Positions 55,315 through 64,000 of a DNA stretch of 64,000 bases are shown in pieces. Source of the DNA: Rubripirellula obstinata (lineage in GTDB: Bacteria; Planctomycetota; Planctomycetia; Pirellulales; Pirellulaceae); the NCBI RefSeq assembly GCF_001642955.1, contig NZ_LWSK01000001.1, positions 124,001 through 188,000 of the forward strand, written 5' to 3'. Both the position numbers and the translations under genes were made by a program. The notes beneath the pieces are model-generated. The model did not search any database and was not told where the DNA came from. It saw only the letters and a program-made list of their open reading frames with translations. The stretch's first letter is position 1. Every line of letters begins with the position of its first letter.

Positions 55315-55714
55315 TATTTTACAGCAGCCCAATCATCGGGTCGCAGTTTGTAGGCCGTAGCGAGCCTTAGCGAGTTACGGCATCGAGATTCACCCATGCA
55401 CAATTGCCGTAACTCGCTGGGGCTCGCTACGGCCTACTTGAAAACGATGGCCTTCCGTTTTTACGCAAAGCTCGTGGTTTAACACTGCGAAACGTCAACC
55501 TTACTATTTCAAACCAGAACAGGATCTTCTGAAGTTGCAGCACCGCGTTGGTTCGTTACCATACGGCGACTGCAATTGAGGTGCGAACGGGCGGCACCGC
55601 TGGAAGATCTTTTTTAGCCCCATTCCTTTCATCATCTTCTGCATCGAACTCGTTTCACTGTGACGACGAGCGATTCGGAAATGAACCACCTCGAGATTTT
55701 CGGAGAAACTATCC
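55315..55714. repeat. Intergenic region with a solo copy of the array hairpin
   Basis: 55350-55440 is one hairpin unit of the 51277-52062 array type, inverted in orientation (left arm carries tt, right arm gg, the reverse of array units). 55442-55714 carries no recognised gene; a GGAG lies 9 nt before the DUF3467 start. Confidence 0.85.
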
Positions 55715-56107
55715 ATGGCAGATGCCAAGAGCCCTGAATCCACTGACAAGCCCGCCGCCGCTGCTGCACCTGCAGCCGCCGAGCAAGCTCAAACTCAGCA
55801 ACCTGTACAAGTTCAGGTCAACGACGAACACGCCGCTGCAACCTATGCCAACTTTTGCCGCGTGACGGGTTCGCCCGAAGAGTTGATTGTTGACTTTGGT
55901 TTGAACCCGCAACCGATCGGTGTTCCCAAGGACCCAATCCAAGTCAAGCAACGCATCATCTTGAACTTTTTTACCGCCAAGCGATTGTTGGCCGCATTGC
56001 AAATGTCGGTCGCACGGCACGAATCCGTGTTCGGTGTTTTGGAAACAGACATCAACAAGCGAGTTCGCCCAGGCCTTCAACAGCAACAAGCTCCTAAGAA
56101 AGACTAA
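55715..56107 (+). CDS. DUF3467 domain protein
   Basis: A 130-residue cytosolic protein of the DUF3467 family (function unknown), whose sequence centre reads FCRVTGSPEELIVDFGLNPQ, then IILNFFTAKRLLAALQMSV, typical of the family. The N-terminal 40 residues are an Ala/Pro/Gln-rich disordered tail. Start ATG at 55715 with GGAG upstream. DUF3467 proteins in other bacteria often lie next to gas-vesicle or other surface systems, but nothing here proves a link. It lies 400 bp after the export-type trio on the same strand and has its own terminator. Confidence 0.85.
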   Translation: MADAKSPESTDKPAAAAAPAAAEQAQTQQPVQVQVNDEHAAATYANFCRVTGSPEELIVDFGLNPQPIGVPKDPIQVKQRIILNFFTAKRLLAALQMSVARHESVFGVLETDINKRVRPGLQQQQAPKKD

Positions 56108-56130
56108 ACCGTCGTTCTTTGAGTCAACAA

Positions 56131-56168
56131 AAAACCCTGACATTCCAATGGAACGTCAGGGTTTTTTT
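56131..56168 (+). terminator. Rho-independent terminator after the DUF3467 gene
   Basis: aaaaccctgacattccaatg then gaacgtcagggttttttt: stem of ccctgac against gtcaggg with a U-tract of seven, 24 bp past the stop. Very strong intrinsic terminator on the plus strand. Confidence 0.92.
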
Positions 56169-56242
56169 GTGTCGCGACCATAGGCCGGTCACAAGACACC
56201 TCAATCAGCGGATTCCAAGCCGAGTGAACGGCGACATCAACC

Positions 56243-56301
56243 GTCGCTGATCCCGCCAGGGTTCAGTTCTACACTCACTGAACCCTGGCGGGATCAGCTA
56301 C
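56243..56301. repeat. GATCCCGCCAGGGTTCAG inverted repeat, copy 7
   Basis: Left arm gtcgctgatcccgccagggt then tcag, right arm ctgaaccctggcgggatcag then ctac; loop about 13 nt. Arms pair almost perfectly. It lies between two same-strand genes, after the terminator. Confidence 0.92.
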
Positions 56302-56394
56302 GGCAATTTTGGTTCACGCTGATCCCTTTTCGATTCCCAATCGTTCAACTGGGGACGATCAAACGATGAACCAGCTTGCAAATACAATACGCTC

Positions 56395-59300
56395 ATGACA
56401 GAACCTCAGCCAAACGATGCCCGAACACAGCAGGACAACTTTACTCTGGAATTTCAAAACGTGGTTTGGGCCGATGTGGGTGGAACATTCACCGATGTGA
56501 TCGTGATTGACGATTTAGGGAATCGCCATTCGACCAAAACGCTTAGCAGCGGGTTGGTCTATGCCACGGTTGTTAGCACAGATGACAATTGCGTGACCGT
56601 TGACAAACTACCCGCCGCAGATTGCGATGGTTTCTGGAATCAAGCGAAATGGAGTTGTGGCGGCGAAGCTTGCGGGATTGTCACCGATAATCGCGATCAC
56701 ACGCTTAAGCTGACAAGTGATACATCGCTACCGAGCATAGGTGAAACGATTGTCTTGGACGCCCAGATCGAAGCGCCCGTGTTGGCGGCTCGGATGCTAT
56801 TGAATGTTCCGATCAACCAGCCGCTACCTCGACTGTCCGTGCGGCTGGGAACAACGCGAGGCACCAACGCATTGCTGACTCGCGGTGGTGTGCGAACGGC
56901 GTTGCTAGTGACCGCCGGTTTTCGCGACGTGCTACGAATCGGCGAACAGCAACGCAATGACCTGTTTTCGCTCGATATCGTCAAACAACAACCGCTGACT
57001 TGCGACGTCGCGGAGGTCGCCCATCGCATGGACGCGGATGGCAATGTCCTGAAATCAATTGATGTTCAAAAACTTAAAACAGACTTGGCAGCGTTCAGAC
57101 AAAAAGGCGTCCAATCAATCGCGATCGCACTGCTTCACGCTCACACTAACGATGAACATGAACGAAACGTTGAATCGGTTGCGCGGGAGTGCGGGTTTAC
57201 CAGCGTTAGTCGGTCCAGCGAGGTCGCGCCGCTGATCAAACTGGTCTCACGAGCCGAAACAACAACGTTAGACGCTTATTTAAACCCGATCCTTTCAACC
57301 TACGTCGATCGGTTTAGCAAACAATTCGGCGGTGATTCGTGTGAGATGCTGTTGATGACCAGTGCCGGAAACCTGGTCAAACCAGATCAGTTTCGCGGAC
57401 GCGACAGTGTGCTGTCAGGTCCGGCTGGCGGAGTGGTGGCACTTGCGCAGGTCGCGCGAGATTCCGGATCACGTGCGGCGATCGGTTTAGACATGGGCGG
57501 AACCAGCACCGACGTTAGTCGTTATCAGGGCAAGGTTGGCAGACGCAGCGAATCGACCGTGGCGGGCCTGCGAATCATGACGCCGATGATGGATATCCAC
57601 ACCGTTGCCGCCGGTGGCGGTTCGATCTGCGGATTCGATCACGGTCGCATGACGGTTGGCCCCGACAGTGCGGGCGCGATGCCGGGACCGGCATGTTACG
57701 GTCACGGTGGTCCGCTAACGGTCACGGACATCAATTTGTTGCTTGGCCGATTGCCAGAATCAAAGTTCCCCTTTCGATTGGACCGATCTGCCGCCGAGTC
57801 GAAGCTTGCTGAAATCGCTCAGGCAATGAGTCGTCAGGCGATGGGGAAAGATTGGTCCGAAAACCTGCCATCACTAGCCGAAGGATTTCTGGACATAGCA
57901 GTCACTCACATGGCCGAAGCGGTCCGCACGATTAGCACGGCCCAAGGCAGCGACGTCCGCAGCATGACGCTGGTGGGCTTTGGCGGTGCGGCCGGTGCCC
58001 ACGTGTGTCGAGTTGCCCAGCAATTGGGAATGACAAGGATTCTTGATCATCCCGATGCAGGGCTAATGTCCGCGATCGGCATGGGCATGGCCGACGTCGG
58101 AACCACGATCACACGCGGCGTCTATCGAACTGTTGACGAATTTAGTCCGTCGGATGCCAAGGCAATGATGGACGATATGTACGTCGAGGCAACGAAGGTA
58201 CTCGGTAGAACTCCGGTGCATCGAGCAGAGTTTGACCTGCGATACGTCGGTACGGAATCCACGCTCGCGATTGAGGCATTCGTTGAATTGGCGGAAATGG
58301 AACAGGTCCATTTCGTCGAGAGTTTAAAACAACGTTTCCATCAGCGTTACCGAGATGTATTTGGCTACGACCAACGTGAACGCCCCATCGAGGTTGTTTC
58401 CATTCGCTGCGACTACGTGATCAAATCATTGAGTCCAATGAACGATGTTCGGACAGTCACGCGCGAGCGGGGATCAGATGCGATGGCAAGTCTGTGGCAG
58501 GAAGGTCGATGGATTGATGCACCGTTGATTGACCGCGACGCAGTGATGCCGGGGGAATCGATTCCGTCGCCCGCGATGGTGGTCGGGCAGCATTCGACGT
58601 TGCTAATTGAATCAGGTTGGATCGGTAAGGTGTCGGCAAACGGTGTCATCGAGTTGGTCCACGCAGCCTCTCAAAACGAAGCTAACAACCAAAAAAACAA
58701 TCTGGAAAAGTCTCATCCGAAGAAATCGCCTGCCGATGATCCCGTCATGTTAGAAGTGGTCGCACGGCGTCTGCAGGGAATCGCCGATACGATGGGTGAG
58801 GTGCTGCGGCGGACGTCGATTAGCGTCAACGTCAAAGAACGGCGAGATTATTCATGCGCCGTCTTTTCCGCCGATGGATCACTGGTTGCCGGTGCGGCGC
58901 ATGTTCCCGTTCACCTGGGCGCGATGGGGCACACAGTTCGTCACATGATGACGTCATTCCCGACCATGTCCGACGGCGATTGCTATGTGTCCAATGATCC
59001 CTTTACCGGCGGTTCGCATCTTCCTGACGTCACCTTGGTCACGCCAGTCTTTGCGGCACCGGGCACCAGCGACACGAAGCCCGAGTGGTTTGTTGCCTCG
59101 CGAGCCCATCACGCTGAAATTGGCGGTATCACACCTGGATCGATGCCGCCCGGTGCGACCTGTTTAGCCGAAGAAGGCGTGTTGATCCGCGACTTCCCGC
59201 TGATTCGTTCAGGCAAGGATCAACGCGATCAACTGCGACAGATCCTGTCCAGCGGACCTTATCCGTCGCGAAATCCTGATGAGAATATGGCGGATCTAGC

Positions 59301-60285
59301 CGCACAATCGGCAGCCGGTGTTGACGGAGTGCGAAACTTGCGTGAGCTCTGCGAAACTGTCGGCAAACCATCGCTTTCCAAGCTCATGAGGCGATTACTG
59401 GACGTTGCAGCGGAGCAAACCAAGCAGTTTATCAACACGCTACCGTCCGAACCATGTCGTTTTGAAGATCGACTCGACGATGACACCAAAATCGGTGTTA
59501 CTATTTCAAAACAAAGCGAGCGGCTGCTGATCGCCTTTGATCCAACGCCGCTGCATCCCCGTGGATTCAATGCAACACCGGCAATCGTGACGGCGGCGAC
59601 GTTGTATGTGCTTCGTTGCATTTGTCCCAGCGACTTGCCGCTTTGTGAAGGAGTGCTGCGTTGCATTGATTTGCAAATTCCCCAAGGCTTGCTGAATCCT
59701 CCGGCCCACTCGGATCCAAACAAGTGTGCGGCGGTTGTTGCCGGTAACGTCGAAACGAGCCAGCGGTTGGTGGACGTATTGCTGGGGGCCTTTGGCGAGG
59801 TTGCGGCATCGCAAGGAACGATGAACAACTTTTTGGTGGGCGACGACAACTTTGGATACTACGAAACCATCGCCGGCGGTGCCGGTGCGACAGCCAATGC
59901 GCCCGGCGCGGATGCCGTTCACACTCACATGACAAATACTCGTATCACCGATCCCGAAGTCGTTGAAACGCGATTGCCGATCCGGTTGCACCGATTTGAA
60001 ATTCGTTCGGGCAGCGGTGGAGTGGGGATTCATCGCGGCGGCGAAGGTTTGATTCGAGAATTTGAGTTTCTGAAAACTCTAACTGTTTCTCTATTGACCA
60101 ATCGCCGAACAACCCGCCCCTACGGAATCGAGGGCGGTGGCGATGGGCAACCGGGACGCAACATCTTGCTTCGATCCAACACGGAAACTGAATTACCACC
60201 CTGCGTTACCATCGAAGTCGCAACGGGCGATCGTTTGATCATTCAAACGCCCGGCGGTGGCGGGTACGGCAAACCAAATGGCTGA
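56395..60285 (+). CDS. Fused hydantoinase A/B (5-oxoprolinase-like) protein
   Basis: A 1296-residue enzyme with both halves of the HyuA/HyuB system in one chain, as in eukaryotic 5-oxoprolinase (OPLAH). The N-terminal HyuA part contains the ATP-binding pattern WADVGGTFTDVIVIDDLGN (about 25-43), RLGTTRGTNALLTRGGVRTA (about 149) and LDMGGTSTDVSRY (about 366-378). From about residue 780 the HyuB part begins (DPVMLEVVARRLQGIADTMG), followed by NDPFTGGSHLPDVTLV and SNDP-type motifs, to GDRLIIQTPGGGGYG at the end. The likely reaction is ATP-dependent ring opening of 5-oxoproline to glutamate, part of glutathione turnover or pyroglutamate use; hydantoin substrates are an alternative. It is alone on its strand. 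Confidence 0.92.
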   Translation: MTEPQPNDARTQQDNFTLEFQNVVWADVGGTFTDVIVIDDLGNRHSTKTLSSGLVYATVVSTDDNCVTVDKLPAADCDGFWNQAKWSCGGEACGIVTDNRDHTLKLTSDTSLPSIGETIVLDAQIEAPVLAARMLLNVPINQPLPRLSVRLGTTRGTNALLTRGGVRTALLVTAGFRDVLRIGEQQRNDLFSLDIVKQQPLTCDVAEVAHRMDADGNVLKSIDVQKLKTDLAAFRQKGVQSIAIALLHAHTNDEHERNVESVARECGFTSVSRSSEVAPLIKLVSRAETTTLDAYLNPILSTYVDRFSKQFGGDSCEMLLMTSAGNLVKPDQFRGRDSVLSGPAGGVVALAQVARDSGSRAAIGLDMGGTSTDVSRYQGKVGRRSESTVAGLRIMTPMMDIHTVAAGGGSICGFDHGRMTVGPDSAGAMPGPACYGHGGPLTVTDINLLLGRLPESKFPFRLDRSAAESKLAEIAQAMSRQAMGKDWSENLPSLAEGFLDIAVTHMAEAVRTISTAQGSDVRSMTLVGFGGAAGAHVCRVAQQLGMTRILDHPDAGLMSAIGMGMADVGTTITRGVYRTVDEFSPSDAKAMMDDMYVEATKVLGRTPVHRAEFDLRYVGTESTLAIEAFVELAEMEQVHFVESLKQRFHQRYRDVFGYDQRERPIEVVSIRCDYVIKSLSPMNDVRTVTRERGSDAMASLWQEGRWIDAPLIDRDAVMPGESIPSPAMVVGQHSTLLIESGWIGKVSANGVIELVHAASQNEANNQKNNLEKSHPKKSPADDPVMLEVVARRLQGIADTMGEVLRRTSISVNVKERRDYSCAVFSADGSLVAGAAHVPVHLGAMGHTVRHMMTSFPTMSDGDCYVSNDPFTGGSHLPDVTLVTPVFAAPGTSDTKPEWFVASRAHHAEIGGITPGSMPPGATCLAEEGVLIRDFPLIRSGKDQRDQLRQILSSGPYPSRNPDENMADLAAQSAAGVDGVRNLRELCETVGKPSLSKLMRRLLDVAAEQTKQFINTLPSEPCRFEDRLDDDTKIGVTISKQSERLLIAFDPTPLHPRGFNATPAIVTAATLYVLRCICPSDLPLCEGVLRCIDLQIPQGLLNPPAHSDPNKCAAVVAGNVETSQRLVDVLLGAFGEVAASQGTMNNFLVGDDNFGYYETIAGGAGATANAPGADAVHTHMTNTRITDPEVVETRLPIRLHRFEIRSGSGGVGIHRGGEGLIREFEFLKTLTVSLLTNRRTTRPYGIEGGGDGQPGRNILLRSNTETELPPCVTIEVATGDRLIIQTPGGGGYGKPNG

Positions 60286-60506
60286 CATTCCTGTGTCTGA
60301 TTCAAGGGCAACTGAAAGTTCAATCGTCAGTAAATAGCCGAACCCAAATCACGCGTCATTCGCGTCACCATGGTGCTGCGGAGATCTATGATAGGCTAGC
60401 GGTTGAATGGTTGACTTCCGTGTTTCCCTGGAAATTGGTGCTTCACAGCATGATAGGATAGGTCAGCATCCCCGTGAATGATTTCCCAAACCAATCGATA
60501 AACACT

Positions 60507-62120
60507 ATGCACATCAAGAAGACGATTTTGGTATTCCTGTTCGCATTGTTTTGGATCAGCTCAACAATTTCCAATGCAATCGCTGATGATCGACCAAACA
60601 TTTTGTTCGTCTTTAGCGACGATCATGCAACCCATGCGATTGGTGCGTATGACGGTTGGCTGAAAAGCGTTGACCCGACTCCGCAGATTGACGAATTGGC
60701 GTCCCAGGGAATCGTCTTTAAGAACAGCTTTTGTACAAATTCGATTTGCGGTCCCAGTCGCGCGGTGATTCAAACTGGGAAACACAGCCATAAAAATGGC
60801 TTCATGAACAATGGCAATTCGTTTGACTGGAACCAGCAAACGTTTCCAAAACTGTTGCAGAACGCTGGGTACACGACTGCGATTTACGGCAAGAGCCACC
60901 TGAAGGGAAAACCGCAGGGGTACGACGACTGGAAAGTTCTTCCCGGCCAGGGCCAATACTACAACCCTGACATGATTACGCCGGAGGGAAAACCCCGCAT
61001 GGAAGGTCACTGCACTGACATTGTGACTGACCTTGCAGTGGAATGGCTAAAGGAAGGTCGCGAAGAGGGGAAGCCTTTCATGTTAATGGTTCAACACAAA
61101 GCACCTCACCGAAATTGGATGCCAGCTTTACGGCATTTGGATTTGTACGCTGACATTGAGATGCCCGAACCTAAGACCTTGTTTGATAAATGGCACGACA
61201 ATGCGTCACCTGCACGGTTTCAGGAACTTGAAATCGATCGTCACATGCATTTGAACTACGATTTGCACGTCAATCTTTTGCCCAATTTTAAATCGAAACC
61301 GTTTAGTGGTTCACTCGACAAATCGGCTTGGCGAAACATGCAACGGATGAGTCCGGCACAGTTAAAGGCATGGCGTGCAGCATTCGAACCGCGTGATCGA
61401 GCGTTCGAAGAAGCAAAACTGACGGGGGACGCCTTGGTTCGCTGGAAGTATCAACGTTATGCGAAAAACTATCTGAGATGTGTGAAGGGAGTCGACGAAA
61501 GTGTTGGTGCTTTAATGGATACAATCGACGATTTTGGGCTCACCGATAATACCGTGGTGATCTATTCGTCTGACCAAGGTTTCTACATTGGCGATCACGG
61601 ATGGTACGACAAGCGTTGGATGTACGACGAATCGTTAAAGATGCCTTTGATTGTGAAATGGCCAGGTGTCACGGAGCCGGGGTCACATAGCGAAGACCTC
61701 GTTCAGAATTTGGACTATGCCCAAACATTTTTGGAATTAGCCGGTGCAGAGATTCCGTCGGACATGCAGGGCGCATCCCTGGTTCCGTTGCTGAAAGGAC
61801 AGCATCCCGATGATTGGCGACAGAGCATCTACTATCACTACTATGAATACCCCAGCGTCCACATGGTGCCGCGTCACTATGGAGTTCGGAACCATCAATT
61901 TAAGCTGATACGTTTTTATCAATTCGATGAGTGGGAATTCTATGATCTGGTGAATGACCCGGATGAACTGACTAACGAATACGAAAATCCTGAATACGCA
62001 GGCAGGATCGCCGAGATGAAGACCGAACTAGAACGTCTTCGTGATCTGTACGAGGATGACAGCGATGTGTCCGTGCAATCCAAAGAGTGGCAGACAAACA
62101 TTCGGCAGCGAACGCCTTAG
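60507..62120 (+). CDS. Secreted sulfatase
   Basis: Formylglycine sulfatase of 537 residues. The ATG at 60507 gives a signal peptide (MHIKKTILVFLFALFWISST), cleaved near ISNAIA. The active-site cysteine motif is CGPSR (Cys81), to be converted to formylglycine by an FGE-type enzyme; metal ligands include the Asp pair in VFSDDH (38-39) and DQGFYIGDHGWYDKRWMYDE (around 360). The C-terminal block ends with a typical NDPDELTNEYENPEYAGRI. An upstream GTG at 60474 would add residues before the signal, so it is not preferred. Planctomycetes often carry many such enzymes for sulfated polysaccharides; the substrate is not known. Confidence 0.95.
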   Translation: MHIKKTILVFLFALFWISSTISNAIADDRPNILFVFSDDHATHAIGAYDGWLKSVDPTPQIDELASQGIVFKNSFCTNSICGPSRAVIQTGKHSHKNGFMNNGNSFDWNQQTFPKLLQNAGYTTAIYGKSHLKGKPQGYDDWKVLPGQGQYYNPDMITPEGKPRMEGHCTDIVTDLAVEWLKEGREEGKPFMLMVQHKAPHRNWMPALRHLDLYADIEMPEPKTLFDKWHDNASPARFQELEIDRHMHLNYDLHVNLLPNFKSKPFSGSLDKSAWRNMQRMSPAQLKAWRAAFEPRDRAFEEAKLTGDALVRWKYQRYAKNYLRCVKGVDESVGALMDTIDDFGLTDNTVVIYSSDQGFYIGDHGWYDKRWMYDESLKMPLIVKWPGVTEPGSHSEDLVQNLDYAQTFLELAGAEIPSDMQGASLVPLLKGQHPDDWRQSIYYHYYEYPSVHMVPRHYGVRNHQFKLIRFYQFDEWEFYDLVNDPDELTNEYENPEYAGRIAEMKTELERLRDLYEDDSDVSVQSKEWQTNIRQRTP

Positions 62121-62625
62121 CCAAAGCACTTAGCTGGACAACGCCACTTCGATCAGCCGCCTCACTACCGAGGACGTCCAGCTTAGGAACTGTCCCGAAA
62201 CAAGATCCGTCTTTGGCGACATCTTTCGTAGCTGGGCCCGCCAGGGTTCAGTCGGGTTTACGAAGCGTTTCCAAATTGTTTAACCGCGTTGGGCATCGCC
62301 CCGCGCGTCGCGCGGCCCGGCAGCGCGCGGTCCGGCGTCGCGCGGCCCGGCAGCGCGCCGGGCGATGCCCCAATGGCACATACTTTAGCCCCGGATGGGG
62401 CGTCAGCACGGTGCCGTGGGTCTTGACCCACGGACTCAAACACAACAAAAACCGAAGCCCCGGCTGGGGCGAAAGCGAGCAAGTTTCGGCGTGGTTGCCC
62501 CTCCCAGAGTTCCTCCGGGACTAGCGGAGTCTGGCCGTCATCATGGTCAGGATCCAAGCTGGCCGCAGGCGAACGCCTAGCGGCTGATCGTCTCGTAAAA
62601 GGCGACTCTAAATAACCGCCGGTTC
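62121..62625. repeat. 505-bp convergent intergenic region with three repeat families
   Basis: 62183-62227 is the ggaactgtcccgaaacaaga element, followed directly by 62228-62256 (left half of a GGGCCCGCC inverted repeat) and by a GTTTAACCGCG palindrome at 62257-62372 with extra gcgcggcccggcagcgcgcg repeats in its middle. 62360-62525 matches 3601-3760 (gccccggatggggcgtcagc, acggtgccgtgggtc). No gene is recognised. Confidence 0.8.
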
Positions 62626-64000
62626 CTAGGTAGATTTAGGTCGTTCATAAAAGCTTGCGGAGGAATCTGCGAGAGTCAACAACAACGGACTCGGCTCAAA
62701 ACGTAGCTCATCAAATTTGTTCTGAAAATCTCGCAAGTCAGCCACGATATTTTTCGCGCCGATCTTGTCGGCGTACTTCAACAGTCCGCCACGAAAAGGC
62801 GGAAAACCGGTTCCGTAGATCATTCCCACATCGATCGTTGCCGCCGAATCGGCAACGCCTTCTTCCAGGCACCGCGATGCTTCGTTGATCATGATGTAGA
62901 TCAACCGTTTTGTAATCTGCTCGTCATTTTCCACCGACAACTCATGCACGCGGTGATTCAGAATTTTCTTGTTGACAGATTTCTGGTTGCCCTTGTGAAT
63001 GTAGAAGCCTTGCCCTGATTTTTTGCCGAAAAATCCAGCTTCATGAATTCTCTCTAAGGTTGCGGCGACTTTCATCCTTGGCCCGTAGGCGTTTTCAAGA
63101 ATTCGAGCCACGTGATAACCGACGTCGATGCCGACCTCGTCAGCTAGCTCCAGCGGCCCCATCGGCATTCCAAAACTCTTTGCAATGTTGTCCAGGCGTT
63201 GTGGGGCAATTCCTTCCTCTAAGAGATACGCGGCTTCATTCATGTACGGCAATAAAATCCGATTGACGATGAAGCCTTCTTTATCTTTGACCACGATTGG
63301 CATCTTCCCAAGCTGTCTTGCGAATGAGACAGCGGTTGCGATTGTTTGATCGCTTGTCTTTTCAGTTTTGACAATCTCAAGCAACGGCATTCGATGAACG
63401 GGATTGAAAAAGTGAAACCCGCATACCTTATCCGGGCGGCCGGTGCTATCGGCCATTTCGGTCACACGCAGCGAGGATGTATTGGTAAACAAACAGGCAT
63501 CGGGGGCAACCACCTGATCCAGTTCTTGGAACACCTGTTTTTTGACTTCCATACGTTCCACGACAGCTTCCACCACCACATCGACATTCTCAAACCCGCA
63601 GTAAGTGGTCGTTGGTGAAATCAAACTCATCTTCGCATCGACCTGTCCCTGTTTCATTCGCCTCGATTTGACTTGGTAAGCATAGACATCCTTCGCCGTT
63701 TTCAGCGCGAGTGCGAGTGCTTGTTGGTTTAGATCTTTGACTCGGCAGACGACGCCGTGTTTGGAAAGCAGTTGTGCGATCCCGCCGCCCATGACACCGG
63801 CTCCGACGACACCGACTTTTTTCACTTTATTAGGCGTACGCGTCACGTCAGTCCAAGTTCTCTTTTTGTAAGCTTCGTCCAGATAAAACACCTGGACCAA
63901 GTTTTTCGAGATGCCGGAAACGGCGAGTTCGCCCAACGCCGCGCTCTCGATTTGTGACGCTTCTTGATGTGACTTGCCAACCATTTTCTCGATGGTATCG
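62626..64000 (-). CDS. 3-Hydroxyacyl-CoA dehydrogenase C-terminal part (cut by window edge)
   Basis: C-terminal portion of a fatty-acid oxidation enzyme of the FadJ/FadB type; the frame stays open to the window end, so the N-terminal enoyl-CoA hydratase part is probably beyond it. The NAD-binding Rossmann motif KKVGVVGAGVMGGGIAQLLS is present at about residues 55-75 of the visible part, then the dehydrogenase signature (FFNPVHRMPLLEIVKT) with the catalytic His, and the C-terminal 3HCDH domain twice repeated (GFIVNRILLPYMNEAAYLLE, and RLIYIMINEASRCLEEGVAD, AATIDVGMIYGTGFPPFRGG). A short basic start at 63984 is an internal Met, not the true start. Confidence 0.9.
   Translation of the reverse strand, partial: DTIEKMVGKSHQEASQIESAALGELAVSGISKNLVQVFYLDEAYKKRTWTDVTRTPNKVKKVGVVGAGVMGGGIAQLLSKHGVVCRVKDLNQQALALALKTAKDVYAYQVKSRRMKQGQVDAKMSLISPTTTYCGFENVDVVVEAVVERMEVKKQVFQELDQVVAPDACLFTNTSSLRVTEMADSTGRPDKVCGFHFFNPVHRMPLLEIVKTEKTSDQTIATAVSFARQLGKMPIVVKDKEGFIVNRILLPYMNEAAYLLEEGIAPQRLDNIAKSFGMPMGPLELADEVGIDVGYHVARILENAYGPRMKVAATLERIHEAGFFGKKSGQGFYIHKGNQKSVNKKILNHRVHELSVENDEQITKRLIYIMINEASRCLEEGVADSAATIDVGMIYGTGFPPFRGGLLKYADKIGAKNIVADLRDFQNKFDELRFEPSPLLLTLADSSASFYERPKST

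Noticed and set aside
62087-62524. 145-codon plus-strand frame overlapping the sulfatase end
   Set aside because: Runs through three repeat families after the sulfatase stop, Arg/Ala-rich from the palindromes, no family match.

Overview
The window looks like chromosome of a planctomycete of the Rhodopirellula/Pirellulaceae type. No 16S gene is present, so this rests on gene content: a LEPR-XLL/lamin-tail/CotH/dockerin giant surface protein, a PEP-CTERM protein, a secreted sulfatase, a kinase-ATPase-TPR giant protein, MJ0042-type zinc-ribbon membrane proteins, a nickel superoxide dismutase, an animal-like UDP-glucose dehydrogenase, GTG/TTG starts, and intergenic DNA crowded with dispersed palindromic repeats. 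No phage, insertion sequence with a transposase, CRISPR array, rRNA or tRNA was recognised.

Layout. 0-8.4 kb: acetyl-CoA synthetase, an RluA-type pseudouridine synthase, PpnP nucleoside phosphorylase, a secreted protein, a Tat-exported sugar isomerase-like protein, UDP-glucose dehydrogenase and a lipoprotein. 8.7-15.2 kb: a same-strand cluster of giant Ser/Thr kinase-ATPase-TPR protein, SMI1/KNR4-like plus TPR protein, and a glycosyltransferase resembling the tRNA-queuosine mannosyltransferase (GTDC1/QTMAN). 15.2-17.3 kb: a receiver-domain protein between two spectacular palindromes. 17.3-22.3 kb: a three-gene minus-strand unit of 1266-residue membrane protein, PspA and a small protein. 22.7-26.5 kb: MoaE, cysteine desulfurase-like enzyme, YkgJ-type protein, Ni-SOD (minus), PfkB sugar/nucleoside kinase. 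26.6-41 kb: lipoprotein, HU, DUF4272 protein, zinc-ribbon membrane proteins, glycosyltransferase, aldo/keto reductase, inositol-phosphatase-like enzyme, primary sigma factor, methyltransferase plus DinB protein, a decayed Uma2 gene and class III fructose-bisphosphatase. 41.5-47.9 kb: surface giant and PEP-CTERM protein. 48.4-56.1 kb: a divergent regulatory region followed by an export-type cluster: GAF-HlyD fusion, HlyD adaptor, and a PqqD-like/M50 protease/HlyD fusion, then a DUF3467 protein. 56.4-64 kb: fused 5-oxoprolinase/hydantoinase, sulfatase, and the C-terminal part of a 3-hydroxyacyl-CoA dehydrogenase cut by the window edge.

How genes may work together. The 49.2-55.3 kb trio is the best candidate for an undescribed system: three membrane-fusion-type proteins, one carrying cytosolic GAF sensors and one carrying a peptide-binding-like PqqD domain and an intramembrane metalloprotease, with no ABC, RND or outer-membrane channel gene beside them. 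Palindromic DNA sits in both gene junctions of this trio, including an eight-copy 102-bp hairpin array. The PspA unit is probably an envelope-stress module. MoaE and the desulfurase share an ATGA overlap, suggesting coupled sulfur delivery.

Non-coding DNA. At least seven repeat families recur between genes. The most striking are a near-perfect palindrome with 128-nt arms (17072-17330), a concentric nested palindrome (15572-16106), a GATCCCGCCAGGGTTCAG inverted repeat with eight copies, a GTTTAACCGCG palindrome that has invaded one of those copies, and a heptanucleotide microsatellite expanded inside the loop of another.
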